A DNA stretch of 64,000 nt from Curvibacter sp. AEP1-3 (lineage in GTDB: Bacteria; Pseudomonadota; Gammaproteobacteria; Burkholderiales; Burkholderiaceae_C): contig NZ_CP015698.1 in the NCBI RefSeq assembly GCF_002163715.1, positions 1,364,001-1,428,000 on the forward strand. The letters are read 5' to 3'. A model generated the notes under the pieces. It was not told the origin of the DNA, did not search any database, and saw nothing but the letters and a program-made list of their open reading frames with translations. The first letter of the stretch is position 1. Every line of letters starts with the position of its first letter. This document shows positions 44,894 through 52,863 of the stretch, one piece after another. The translations under genes were made by a program, and so were the position numbers.

Positions 44894-45270
44894 GTGCCGG
44901 AGTTTCCTGCCAAAAGTGTCCGGCCACGGATGCGCGCCCACACCGCCATGGCACCTGTACCCAGAGCGATGCCTGTGGCATCAGCCAACCAATCCATCCA
45001 GTCCCCTTGGCGCCAGGTGGTCATCGCCTGCGCGCACTCAATGGCCACACCCAGCAACAGCAAACCCACCAGCACACGCGGCACCGCCATCGGATAAGCC
45101 AGCAAACCGAAAACGGCCAAGGCTGCAAAACCAAGTGCGTGCTGCGCTTTGTCCCAAAACACCAGGGTCTGGGGAACCTGTTCACCGGGCACCAAAGACA
45201 TCAACACGGTCAAAGCCACCAGCAGCCAAAAGGCAACTTTCCACAAAAGACGGGCAAGCTTCAAGTTCAA
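44890..45270 (-). CDS. VanZ-like membrane protein
   Basis: About 126 residues with four membrane helices. SLVPGEQVPQTLVFWDKAQHALGFAALAVFGLLAYP and the WxDWLADATGIALGT end are typical of VanZ-family proteins (phosphotransbutyrylase-like annotation is misleading). No ATG is available: TTGs at 45270 or 45264 are the possible starts, the latter with GGAG 9 bases upstream. Function unknown. It sits upstream of and overlaps the DUF502 gene. Confidence 0.8.
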   Translation of the reverse strand: MNLKLARLLWKVAFWLLVALTVLMSLVPGEQVPQTLVFWDKAQHALGFAALAVFGLLAYPMAVPRVLVGLLLLGVAIECAQAMTTWRQGDWMDWLADATGIALGTGAMAVWARIRGRTLLAGNSGT

Positions 45271-45291
45271 ATGCTCCAGATAGCGGCTGAG

Positions 45292-46251
45292 TCAGCCCAG
45301 CCACAAAGGCAAGAGGTACATCACCAGCGTGACGGTGACCAATGCCACCAAGGTAGACACCGCCACGCTGGCAGTGACCAGGTCTTCCGCCTTCTGGTAG
45401 CGCTGAGAAAACAAAAACACGTTGGCACCAATGGGCAGCGATGCCGCCACCACCAACACGGTGAGCGACATGCCGCGCAGGCCTGCCAGGTAGCCCGCCA
45501 GCGCCATCAGGGCGGGATGCAACAGCGTCTTGACAGCGGAAATGGCCAAGGCGCCCTTCAGATTGCGGCCGATGGCTGCGTTAGACAGCGTTACGCCCAC
45601 CAACACCAGCGCCACCGGGCCGAAGGCATTGCCCAACAGTTGCAAGGGCCGGTCCACCACATCGGGCAAGCCCCAACCCGTCTGGGCATAGAGCAGCCCT
45701 GCAATGATGGGCATGGGCACCGGGTGCACCACCGCATTGCGCACCGCCAAACCTACCGACTTGAGCGGGTGGCGTGCGGGCCCGTCGTGTTGGGCGCTCT
45801 CTTCACGCGCACTCAGCAACTCCAGCACCACGGTGGCAAATGTCAGCAGCACCAGCGCGTGCAAGGAAATCAGGGTGAAGAGCAGCACCAGCGCGTCTTT
45901 GCCATATGCCAAGCCGACCAGCGGAATGCCGATCATCACCGTGTTGCTGAAGGTGCCGGAGAGCGCAATCACTGCAGCCCGGCTGCTGGGACCTTGCAGC
46001 AACAACATCACCGTAAACAATCCGGCCGCCACGGCAAAGTAAAGCGATACGGGTGCAAAGTCCAAGTCCTGCACATGCACGCTGCTCATGGTCCGGAACA
46101 GCAGGGCCTGGGTCAGCACCAGAAAAACAAGGTTGGAAAGATCGCGTACCGCCTCCTGGCGGATGAGCTTCATCTTGCCGGTGACTACACCGACCAGAAT
46201 CAGCAGAACCACCGGCAACAGGGACGATACGATCGGGTGGTCCAAAGGCAT
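45292..46251 (-). CDS. AEC (auxin efflux carrier) family transporter
   Basis: 319 residues, about ten membrane helices in two repeats. SGTFSNTVMIGIPL and PIGANVFLFSQRYQ carry the paired family motifs at the cross-over helices. AEC members export or import small organic acids; the substrate is not predictable. The ATG at 46251 fits. It ends 21 bp before the VanZ-like gene and follows the DUF3299 gene by 21 bp, so it may also be reached by transcription from the zur operon. Confidence 0.9.
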   Translation of the reverse strand: MPLDHPIVSSLLPVVLLILVGVVTGKMKLIRQEAVRDLSNLVFLVLTQALLFRTMSSVHVQDLDFAPVSLYFAVAAGLFTVMLLLQGPSSRAAVIALSGTFSNTVMIGIPLVGLAYGKDALVLLFTLISLHALVLLTFATVVLELLSAREESAQHDGPARHPLKSVGLAVRNAVVHPVPMPIIAGLLYAQTGWGLPDVVDRPLQLLGNAFGPVALVLVGVTLSNAAIGRNLKGALAISAVKTLLHPALMALAGYLAGLRGMSLTVLVVAASLPIGANVFLFSQRYQKAEDLVTASVAVSTLVALVTVTLVMYLLPLWLG

Positions 46252-46272
46252 GCAGCTACAGCAAAACGGAAG

Positions 46273-46806
46273 TTATTTGACGGCAACCGCATCAGTGATG
46301 CGGTAGTAGAGGCCATAGGGGTCGTCGTTGAGCACCGCAAACTGACCTTCGACCACCACAGCTTCCATGGAGTATTTCACAGGGGTCTTGGTCTTCACTT
46401 CCACCATGCTCTCGGGACCGCCGGGCACACAAAAAGAGCAAGTCAGAGGCACAGAGCTGATGAGAAAGTGCTTTTGCTTTTCACCGGGTTCCAGCGGCAT
46501 CATGAAGCCCTGAATGCGCTGCACTTTTTTGTTCAGGGCCTGCACATCGGCCGGAAACACGGGCAGCAGGCGATTCTTCTCTGTCTTGGTTTTGACGGTG
46601 GTCAGTACCGACCAGGGCAGCACGTCAGCGCGGTCTTTCAAAGGGGCGAAGGGGCTGTTGGGGCTGTGCACGCCAGCGCCGGTACCCGCGGGAACACCGG
46701 GCATGGGGGAGCTGAGCTGGGCCATGGCAGGCGCGACCCAAACAGCACCCAGCACCAAGGCCAAAGAGAAGACACCACGACGGGCGGAGCAGATATCAGC
46801 GCGCAT
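46273..46806 (-). CDS. Exported DUF3299 protein of the zinc locus
   Basis: 177 residues with a signal peptide (basic MRADICSARRG, then VFSLALVLGAVWVAPAMA). DUF3299 core: LPWSVLTTVKTKTEKNRLLPVFPADVQALNKKVQRIQGFMMPLEPGEKQKHFLISSVPLTCSFCVPGGPESMVEV, with a Cys pair in TCSFC. DUF3299 is the ZrgD component of the zinc-repressed Zrg cluster in Vibrio, where it accompanies an FtsX-type permease and ATPase as here. A strong GGAGG site precedes the ATG at 46806. Molecular role unknown; metal handling in the periplasm is inferred. Confidence 0.85.
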   Translation of the reverse strand: MRADICSARRGVFSLALVLGAVWVAPAMAQLSSPMPGVPAGTGAGVHSPNSPFAPLKDRADVLPWSVLTTVKTKTEKNRLLPVFPADVQALNKKVQRIQGFMMPLEPGEKQKHFLISSVPLTCSFCVPGGPESMVEVKTKTPVKYSMEAVVVEGQFAVLNDDPYGLYYRITDAVAVK

Positions 46807-46881
46807 ACAAAACCTCCGGAGAAGAGCCACAGTTTAGTGCGACCCTGTGAACCGCATAAGACCCGGGGTTGAACCCGCGGC

Positions 46882-47124
46882 TCAATGCTCGTGTTTCATG
46901 CCGCAGAACTTGCCAATGGCAATGCCCTTGCACGCGGCCTGCAGCTCTTTGTTGCAGATGTCTTCCCCTTTACCGGCTTCACGACACTTTGCAGCAGCTT
47001 CATGTGCAGCGGCCATGGCGCGGTGCTTGGCCACGTCTTGTTTGGTTTCTTCAGCACTTTCTTTTGCTACAGAAAACGTAGCTGCTTGCGCAAGCAGAAT
47101 GAGCGCCAGGAGGCTTTTTTTCAT
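46882..47124 (-). CDS. Small exported Cys/His-rich peptide in the zinc locus
   Basis: 80 residues. Signal peptide MKKSLLALILLAQAATFSVA, then a mature helical part with four Cys at 47, 57, 65 and 74 (C-x9-C-x7-C-x8-C) and His at 34, 41, 78 and 80; it ends FCGMKHEH. The pattern fits a disulfide-linked helical hairpin with a metal-binding tail. No family recognised. AAGGAA precedes the ATG. It lies between the FtsX-like permease and DUF3299 genes, the place where other Zrg clusters carry a zinc-binding protein (DUF2796), so a periplasmic zinc-handling role is inferred. Confidence 0.82.
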   Translation of the reverse strand: MKKSLLALILLAQAATFSVAKESAEETKQDVAKHRAMAAAHEAAAKCREAGKGEDICNKELQAACKGIAIGKFCGMKHEH

Positions 47125-47161
47125 AAATTTCCTTGGGAGTTAGAGTGAAAAACAAACGGAG

Positions 47162-48364
47162 TTAACGGCTCTGCAGCAAGCGCAACACGCTCACGCGGTA
47201 AGCCGCCACGGTAGGCAACAAAGCAGAAGCGAGAGACACGACCAGCGCCAGTGCGGGCACCACCCACAACCCGACGGGCCAGACCATGCCGCCGATCAAG
47301 AGCGAATTGTCCAAGCTCAGGAACAACGCCAGTGCCTGCGCAAAGCCTTGCCCCAGCAAGACGCCAAGCACCGCCGCCAGCAGGCCCAGCCACAGGGCCT
47401 CGCTCAGCAGCAGCGTGGCCACTTTGGCGGGGGATGCGCCCAACATGCGCAGCAGGGCCAGGTCGGTGCGGCGCTCACGCACCGCGCTCCACAGGGCGAT
47501 GAATACGCTCAGGCCCGCAGTGAGCAGCAGCACGCCCGCAAAGGCGCGCAGCACATCGGTGCCCAGACCTAGCATATTGAGCAGGCGGGTGATTTCCAGC
47601 GCCGGGGCAGCGGCTTGCATCTCAGTGCTGGTGTTTACATAGCGCGGGAAGCTCAAGGCCGCCATGGGGGTTTTGTACCTCACCAGCGCCATGGTGATTT
47701 CGCGCTCTTCTTCCATGACCTTGCGGTCGTCATCGTCCACCGCCGTGTAGTCCTCGTGCACCTTCCACACCGAAGCGGTGTCGGTGAGGATCAAGCGGTC
47801 CAACACGCTGCCACTGGGCTTCAAAATACCGACCACGGTGTAGGCACTCTCGCCGTGGGTGTGACCACCCGCGCCCAAGCCATGCGAGCCCACAAAGGTC
47901 TGGCCCAGTTGCAGCCCCATGCGCTGGGCCACGGTAGATCCCAGCACGGCTTGCATGGGCTGCGTCCACAGCGCACCTTGGGCGAGCTGTGCCTCGTAGT
48001 GGTCCACATAAGCTGTCGACGTGCCTACGATGCGATAGCCACCGAAGTTGTCGCCCAGGCTGATGGGAATGATCTGCGCCACCAACGGGTTCTTGGCCAG
48101 TTCATTCACCGCCTGCAGCGGCACGTTGCCCGGCGGCACATCGATGTGCAACACGCCCGAGAGGATGAGCTGCATGGGGCTGCCCTTGGCGCCCACCACC
48201 ACGTCGATGCCGGCCAAGTCACGGTCAAAAGCCTTGCTGAGTTGCGCCCCCACCAGCAACAAAAACGTGATGGAAGCCAGCCCCAAACTGAGCAGCAAGA
48301 GGTTGAGCGCAGCCCCCAAGGGACGGGACCACAAATAGCGCCATGCAAAGAATAGAGTTTTCAT
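47162..48364 (-). CDS. FtsX-like ABC permease of the zinc locus
   Basis: 400 residues, MacB/LolE-type topology: helix 1 near 15-38, a large periplasmic domain (40-270), then three helices near 290, 335 and 375. GIDVVVGAKGSPMQLILSGVLHID is the family mark of this LolC-like group. Within the periplasmic part SHGLGAGGHTHGESAY holds three His that could touch metal. It starts 5 bp after the ATPase stop. Substrate unknown; location and DUF3299 link it to zinc. Confidence 0.88.
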   Translation of the reverse strand: MKTLFFAWRYLWSRPLGAALNLLLLSLGLASITFLLLVGAQLSKAFDRDLAGIDVVVGAKGSPMQLILSGVLHIDVPPGNVPLQAVNELAKNPLVAQIIPISLGDNFGGYRIVGTSTAYVDHYEAQLAQGALWTQPMQAVLGSTVAQRMGLQLGQTFVGSHGLGAGGHTHGESAYTVVGILKPSGSVLDRLILTDTASVWKVHEDYTAVDDDDRKVMEEEREITMALVRYKTPMAALSFPRYVNTSTEMQAAAPALEITRLLNMLGLGTDVLRAFAGVLLLTAGLSVFIALWSAVRERRTDLALLRMLGASPAKVATLLLSEALWLGLLAAVLGVLLGQGFAQALALFLSLDNSLLIGGMVWPVGLWVVPALALVVSLASALLPTVAAYRVSVLRLLQSR

Positions 48365-48368
48365 GGCG

Positions 48369-49046
48369 CTACGCTTTTGATAGCTGCTCGCGCATGAGCG
48401 ACAGGCGCTGGAAGCCGATTTGACCATCCGCCGCAGGCGGCACCAGGGCAGCGACCCGCGCGTCGTGGGTGGCAATCACCAGCGTGGCAGCGTGCCGGGC
48501 TGCCGTAGCGAGCAGCAGGCCCACGGCTTGTGCGGCGGCTTCGTCATCCAGGCTGGCGGTTGGCTCGTCGGCCAGCAGCACGTGGGGCTTGAGCAGCACT
48601 GCTCGCGCCAACGCCACCCGCTGCGCCTGCCCGCCGGAGAGCTGGCCGGGCAAGCGACCTGCCAGCTCTGCAACTCCCAACGCATTCAGGGCAGTTTGGA
48701 TACTTGCGATATCTTCATCCCTACCAGCTGCCCATTGCGCCATGGCCAAGTTTTGTTGCACGGTTAGCGCCTCACTCAAATGCAACTTTTGCGGCAAAAA
48801 ACCGATGGCGCCAGCACGCCAAGCGTCCGCCGCCGCGCCATGCAAACCGGTCACATCCTGGCCTGCCACCTGCAGCGTGCCGGCAGATGGCGCCACCAAG
48901 ACAGCCACCAAGGCCAGCCAGGTGGATTTGCCACTGCCCGATGGGCCGCTAAGCAAGAGCGCCGCGCCCTGAGGCACTTGCACATCCGGAAAACGCAGCT
49001 CGCTGCCTCCGGGGTAGCGGTAGCGCAGACCTTGGCTATGGATCAT
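48369..49046 (-). CDS. ABC ATPase of the zinc-locus permease (LolD/MacB type)
   Basis: 225 residues. Walker [15 protein letters not shown] (~33-43), Q-loop in GFLPQKLHLSEALT, signature LSGGQAQRVALARAVL, Walker B VLLADEPTASLDDE, H-loop ATHDAR. Its ATG overlaps the zur stop, so it is co-translated with zur. The last dozen codons (QRLSLMREQLSKA) and nearly the stop lie within a copy of the dispersed repeat, which has evidently become coding sequence. Confidence 0.92.
   Translation of the reverse strand: MIHSQGLRYRYPGGSELRFPDVQVPQGAALLLSGPSGSGKSTWLALVAVLVAPSAGTLQVAGQDVTGLHGAAADAWRAGAIGFLPQKLHLSEALTVQQNLAMAQWAAGRDEDIASIQTALNALGVAELAGRLPGQLSGGQAQRVALARAVLLKPHVLLADEPTASLDDEAAAQAVGLLLATAARHAATLVIATHDARVAALVPPAADGQIGFQRLSLMREQLSKA
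48374..48411 (+). repeat. Dispersed repeat, copy 8, forming the 3' end of a gene
   Basis: TTTTGATAGCTGCTCGCGCA, eight bases, AGGCGCTGG. Read on the minus strand it encodes the C-terminal residues of the zinc-locus ATPase, ending 3 bp before its stop codon. Confidence 0.88.
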
Positions 49047-49570
49047 GCGGCGGGCCCTGCGTTCGCACTGGCAGATGCAGCACCCGTGGCGCAGTCCGCG
49101 CACACGCCCTTCACCGCAAAGTCGAGGTGCATGTCGGTGTAGCCCAGTGCCCGCAGGGATTCGATGGCGGTTTGTGCCGCTTTCTCCAGATCCACCGCAT
49201 GCAGGGCGCCCGCCAAGGGGCTGTCGCGATGGCAGGTTTGGCACTCAAAGTGCGGCGTGGCGTGCACGCTGGCCGGCATGGCCTGGTAGCGGCGCACACG
49301 CTGGCTGTCCACCCGGCACAGCAACAGGCCTACCTGCGTCAGGCGGTCTATCAGGCGGTAGAGGGTCACGCGGTCCAGCGGCTCGGCGTGGTCGCCCGCC
49401 AGAGACTCCTGCAATTGCGCGTGGGTGTAACTAGTCTCGGGGTGGGCCAACAACCAGCCCAGCACGCGGCGCGCCGCCGCCGTGCGGCGCAGGCCGTGGG
49501 CCGACAAGAGCGCGTCAATCGGATCGTCACCCTTGAGCACGGGCGGGGCCGGTGGGTTCACAGAAGCCAT
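49043..49570 (-). CDS. zur: Zinc uptake regulator, Fur family
   Basis: 175 residues. Winged helix (LLSAHGLRRTAAARRVLGWLLAHPETSYTHAQLQESL; DRVTLYRLIDRLTQVGLL) and Fur dimer domain. Structural zinc cysteines are in FECQTCHRDSPL (~104) and KGVCADCATG (~162). The sensing site cannot be fixed but several His precede ECQTC. It should repress znu and its own operon when zinc-loaded. The ATG at 49570 is chosen because an upstream start would put an operator inside the gene. Three palindromes sit between it and znuC. Confidence 0.93.
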   Translation of the reverse strand: MASVNPPAPPVLKGDDPIDALLSAHGLRRTAAARRVLGWLLAHPETSYTHAQLQESLAGDHAEPLDRVTLYRLIDRLTQVGLLLCRVDSQRVRRYQAMPASVHATPHFECQTCHRDSPLAGALHAVDLEKAAQTAIESLRALGYTDMHLDFAVKGVCADCATGAASASANAGPAA

Positions 49571-49586
49571 CAGAACATCCTCGAAA

Positions 49587-49658
49587 ATGCAATTCAGTTG
49601 CAATAGTCAATTAAATGCAACCAAGTTGCGTTAGACTATATCGCAATTTAGTTGCATT
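49587..49658. promoter_or_regulatory. Three tandem 18-bp palindromes, probable Zur boxes
   Basis: ATGCAATTCAGTTGCAAT (49587-49604), ATGCAACCAAGTTGCGTT (49615-49632) and TCGCAATTTAGTTGCATT (49641-49658) share TGCAAy-N2-AGTTGC. Box starts are 28 and 26 bp apart. They fill the divergent region between zur and znuC, where one regulator could close both directions. The identity as Zur sites is inferred from position and symmetry. Confidence 0.82.
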
Positions 49659-49671
49659 ATGAGATTGCTTT

Positions 49672-49821
49672 GTGACAGTTCCCCGCCCTACCCGCCAACT
49701 TTACAAACGCCCCGGATTCCTGGCCCTGCCAGCATGGCAGCGCGTCGCCATCACCCTGCCGGCCCTCGCCCTGCTCTGGCTGGGCGTGTGGTGGGCGAGC
49801 CTGGAAGCAGCGCCACTATGA
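49672..49821 (+). CDS. 49-residue membrane protein preceding znuC
   Basis: A GTG-started frame of 49 codons ending CTATGA, whose last bases contain the znuC ATG (4-bp overlap). N-terminus basic (VPRPTRQLYKRPG), then AWQRVAITLPALALLWLGVW as one membrane helix (about 23-42) and a short acidic end WASLEAAPL. It is the only start in the frame, 13 bp after the third Zur box, without a clear ribosome site, so it might be leaderless. No family known to me. The stop/start overlap with znuC argues that it is translated. Confidence 0.66.
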   Translation: MTVPRPTRQLYKRPGFLALPAWQRVAITLPALALLWLGVWWASLEAAPL

Positions 49822-50636
49822 CCACACTGGTGCCATCCGCCGCCGTCACGCTGCACAACGTGACGGTGAGCTACCGCCGCCACCCGGCGCTGCACCATGT
49901 AAGTGGTCACTTTGCGCGAGGCTCATTGACGGCGGTGATAGGCCCCAACGGTGCAGGCAAAAGCACCTTGCTCAAAAGCCTGGCCGGGCTGGTGCAACCC
50001 GACCCGCACGGGCACGTTGCCCACGCACCCGGTGTTCGTTTGGCCTACCTGCCCCAACACAGCGAGCTGGACCGTACTTTCCCGCTGGATGTGCGCGACT
50101 GCGTACTCATGGGCCTGTGGGCGCAGACCGGTGCCTTCGGTAGCGCCACACCTGCCATGCTGGCGCGGGTGGATGCTGCGCTGGAGGCGGTGGGCCTGCA
50201 AGGCTTTGAGCACCGCCCCGTGGGCACACTCTCCAGCGGGCAGTTGCAGCGCGCCCTGTTTGCGCGCCTGCTGGTGCAAGACGCCGACTTGATTCTGCTG
50301 GACGAACCCTTCAACGCGGTAGACAGCAAAACCACCGCCGGTCTGCTCACCCTGGTGCAGCAGTGGCACCGACAAGGCCGCACCGTCATAGCCGTGTTGC
50401 ACGACGACGCGCAAGTGAGGGAGCACTTTCCCCAGACACTGTTGCTGGCGCGCGAATGCATTGCCTGGGGTGCCACGGCCGAGGTTTTGACAGAAGTCAA
50501 CCTGCAACGCGCCCGCGCAATGGCCGAAGCTTGGGACGAGACAGCAGCCATTTGCGACATCGACGGCGAGGTCAACGGCCTGGATTTCGACACCCTGCTG
50601 GCCCGGCGACTGGCCGCCACCCCCACTACCGTTTAA
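49818..50636 (+). CDS. znuC: Zinc ABC transporter ATPase ZnuC
   Basis: 272 residues, metal-type ABC ATPase. Walker A GPNGAGKST (~36-44), Q-loop in LAYLPQHSELDRTFPLDV, signature LSSGQLQRALFARLL, Walker B LILLDEPFNAVD, H-loop VLHDDAQ. The C-terminal extra ~40 residues are typical of ZnuC in this group. Its ATG overlaps the small upstream frame (ATGA). Probably Zur-repressed. znuB starts 8 bp after its stop. Confidence 0.94.
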   Translation: MTTLVPSAAVTLHNVTVSYRRHPALHHVSGHFARGSLTAVIGPNGAGKSTLLKSLAGLVQPDPHGHVAHAPGVRLAYLPQHSELDRTFPLDVRDCVLMGLWAQTGAFGSATPAMLARVDAALEAVGLQGFEHRPVGTLSSGQLQRALFARLLVQDADLILLDEPFNAVDSKTTAGLLTLVQQWHRQGRTVIAVLHDDAQVREHFPQTLLLARECIAWGATAEVLTEVNLQRARAMAEAWDETAAICDIDGEVNGLDFDTLLARRLAATPTTV

Positions 50637-50644
50637 GGATGTCC

Positions 50645-51535
50645 ATGGACTTGCTTTCGGGCCCGGTGTGGGAGACCCTGATTTCCCCTTTTGCCGAATT
50701 TGCTTTCATGCGCCGCGCGCTGGTGGCTACATTGGCGCTGTCGCTGAGTGCTGCGCCCCTGGGCGTGTTCTTGACGCTGCGCCGCATGAGCCTCTTGGGC
50801 GACGCGCTCAGCCATGCGGTGCTGCCCGGCGTGGCCATCGGCTTCATGGTGAGCGGCCTGTCGCTCACCGCCATGGCGCTGGGCGGTGTGATCGCGGGCC
50901 TGCTGGTGGCGGGCATGGCAGGTGCGGTGAGCCGTTTCACCACCCTGAAAGAAGACGCCAGCCTGGCCGCCATTTACCTCGTGGCCCTAGCGCTGGGCGT
51001 GACCTTGATTGCGGGCCACGGTACGCAGCTCGACCTCTTGCACATCCTCTTCGGCAGCGCCCTGGGCGTGGATGGCGACGGCCTGCTGCTGGTAGCGGGG
51101 GTGGCCAGCGTCAGCGTGCTGGCGCTGGCGCTGATGTACCGCGGGCTGGTGCTGGAAACCTTTGACCCGGTGTTCCTGAGTGCCCACCGCAGTGGCGTGC
51201 CGCCTTGGGCGTGGCAGCAGGGCTTTTTGATGCTGGTGGTGCTCAATCTGGTGGCCGGCTTTCAGACCCTGGGCACGCTCATGGCTGTGGGGCTGATGAT
51301 GCTGCCCGCCGTGAGCGCCCGCCTGTGGCACGACACCCTGCCCGCGCAACTGCTCAACGCCAGCGCACAAGCGGCGCTGGCCGGTGTCGCCGGGCTGCTG
51401 CTGTCTTACCACTTCGACACGCCCTCGGGTCCCACCATCATCGGCTGCGCAGGGGCGCTCTATGCCGCCTCCTTGTTGCTCGCGCCCGGCGGCTGGCTGC
51501 CGCGCCGCTGGATGCGGTCCCACCGCGTGGCCTGA
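50645..51535 (+). CDS. znuB: Zinc ABC transporter permease ZnuB
   Basis: 296 residues, ABC-3 family, eight or so membrane helices. FMRRALVATLALSLSAAPLGVFLTLRRMSLLGDALSHAVLPGVAIGF is the family opening; the conserved cytoplasmic GDALSHAVLPGV loop is the ATPase contact. The ATG at 50645 is preferred to 50639 because AAGG is 6 bases before it. It lies between znuC and znuA in the same direction. Confidence 0.94.
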   Translation: MDLLSGPVWETLISPFAEFAFMRRALVATLALSLSAAPLGVFLTLRRMSLLGDALSHAVLPGVAIGFMVSGLSLTAMALGGVIAGLLVAGMAGAVSRFTTLKEDASLAAIYLVALALGVTLIAGHGTQLDLLHILFGSALGVDGDGLLLVAGVASVSVLALALMYRGLVLETFDPVFLSAHRSGVPPWAWQQGFLMLVVLNLVAGFQTLGTLMAVGLMMLPAVSARLWHDTLPAQLLNASAQAALAGVAGLLLSYHFDTPSGPTIIGCAGALYAASLLLAPGGWLPRRWMRSHRVA

Positions 51536-51595
51536 GCCACGCCCCATCCGCATTTCTTTCCTATTTCCACTCCACAACCCAACCTGCATATCACC

Positions 51596-52537
51596 ATGAC
51601 TGCATTCGACACCTTCTCGCTCTCCGCCATGCCCCGCCGTTTTCTTTTGGCCAGTGCCACCGCCCTGACCTTGCTGGGCAGCCAAGCCTTCGCCGCCGAC
51701 AAGCTGCTTGTCACTGCCAGCTTCAGCATCCTGGGCGATCTGGTGCGCGTGGTCGGTGGCGACCGGGTGGCGGTCACCACCCTGGTCGGTGCCAATGAAG
51801 ATGCCCACGTGTTTGAAGCCAAGCCTGCGGACGCCAAAACTGTGCTGGGCTCCAAGCTGGTAGTCACCAACGGATTGGGCTTTGAGCCTTGGGCTGGCAA
51901 GCTCATCAAGTCTGCCGGCTACAAAGGCGAGACCGTGGTGGCCGCCAAGGGTGTGAAGGTCCGTCACATGCAAGATGAAAAAGGTCATTCAGGCCACGCC
52001 CACGAAGAAACCGACCCCCACGCCTGGCAAAACCCCGGCAATGTGGTGCTTTACGTGCGCAACATCGCAGCCGGTTTGGCCAAAGTGGACGCTGCAGGTG
52101 CCGCCACTTACCAAATCAACGCCGAGGCCTACGTCAAAGAACTGCAGGCGCTGGACAGCTGGACCAAAGAGCAGATCGCCACCATCCCGGCAGACAAACG
52201 CAAGGTCATTACCTCGCACGATGCATTTGGCTACTTTGCAGCGCAGTACGGCGTGAAGTTTCTGGCCCCGCAAGGCGTGAACACTGAAACCGAACCCAGC
52301 GCCAAACAAGTGGCCCAGCTGATCAAGCAAATCCAGCGCGAAAAAATCCGCGCGGTGTTTGTGGAAAATATGAGCACGCCCAAGCTCATCGCCCAACTCA
52401 GCAAAGACGCTGGAGCCACCTTGGGCGCCAGCCTGTATGCCGACGCACTGTCCACCGCGGACCAGCCAGGCGCTACCTACTTGAAGATGATGCGTCACAA
52501 CGTGACCCAGCTGGTCGCAGGGATGAAGTTGAACTGA
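51596..52537 (+). CDS. znuA: Zinc ABC transporter binding protein ZnuA
   Basis: 313 residues with a signal peptide (about 1-33, ending SQAFAADK). Cluster A-I metal-binding protein. Likely ligands: His in NEDAHVFE (~62), His in DPHAWQNP (~140), His in TSHDAFGY (~205), Asp in YADALS (~282). A short His-rich loop (GHSGHAHEE) precedes the second ligand, which favours zinc over manganese. Follows znuB by 60 bp. A dispersed repeat follows its stop. Confidence 0.93.
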   Translation: MTAFDTFSLSAMPRRFLLASATALTLLGSQAFAADKLLVTASFSILGDLVRVVGGDRVAVTTLVGANEDAHVFEAKPADAKTVLGSKLVVTNGLGFEPWAGKLIKSAGYKGETVVAAKGVKVRHMQDEKGHSGHAHEETDPHAWQNPGNVVLYVRNIAAGLAKVDAAGAATYQINAEAYVKELQALDSWTKEQIATIPADKRKVITSHDAFGYFAAQYGVKFLAPQGVNTETEPSAKQVAQLIKQIQREKIRAVFVENMSTPKLIAQLSKDAGATLGASLYADALSTADQPGATYLKMMRHNVTQLVAGMKLN

Positions 52538-52548
52538 CGCCGGTTTTT

Positions 52549-52598
52549 GCTATACATTCAGGAGCTGCCTGCGCATATTCCGCGGGCGCCACAGGCGT
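52549..52598 (+). repeat. Dispersed repeat, copy 9
   Basis: ATTCAGGAGCTGCCTGCGCA, TATTCCGC, GGGCGCCACAGGCG then TTTTTGG. The GCC-rich end and T-run could terminate znuCBA transcripts. Confidence 0.88.
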
Positions 52599-52656
52599 TT
52601 TTGGCACATATTTCACAGTATTGTTTGAATCTGCACAGTTTCCACACTTAGGCACC

Positions 52657-52854
52657 ATGGCAAGCGACAAAGAACCCAATATCTGGCTCATCGTGCTCAA
52701 GCTGGCCGCAGGCGCGGCGGCATTGGCAGGTTTGGTATGGCTGGCGCTTTGGTACAGCGAAAACTACGGCACCGGTCAGCCCATGACCCCACCGCTCAAG
52801 CCCAAGATGGACTGGGGCATCGCGAACGATTCCCCCATCCGCAACAACCGCTAG
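52657..52854 (+). CDS. Small single-helix membrane protein
   Basis: 65 residues. MASDKEPN, then a helix IWLIVLKLAAGAAALAGLVWLALWY (9-33) and a polar tail SENYGTGQPMTPPLKPKMDWGIANDSPIRNNR. Family not recognised. The ATG at 52657 follows TTAGGC. It converges on the NtrC-type regulator gene. A repeat lies upstream. Confidence 0.72.
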   Translation: MASDKEPNIWLIVLKLAAGAAALAGLVWLALWYSENYGTGQPMTPPLKPKMDWGIANDSPIRNNR

Positions 52855-52863
52855 AGGGCGCGT

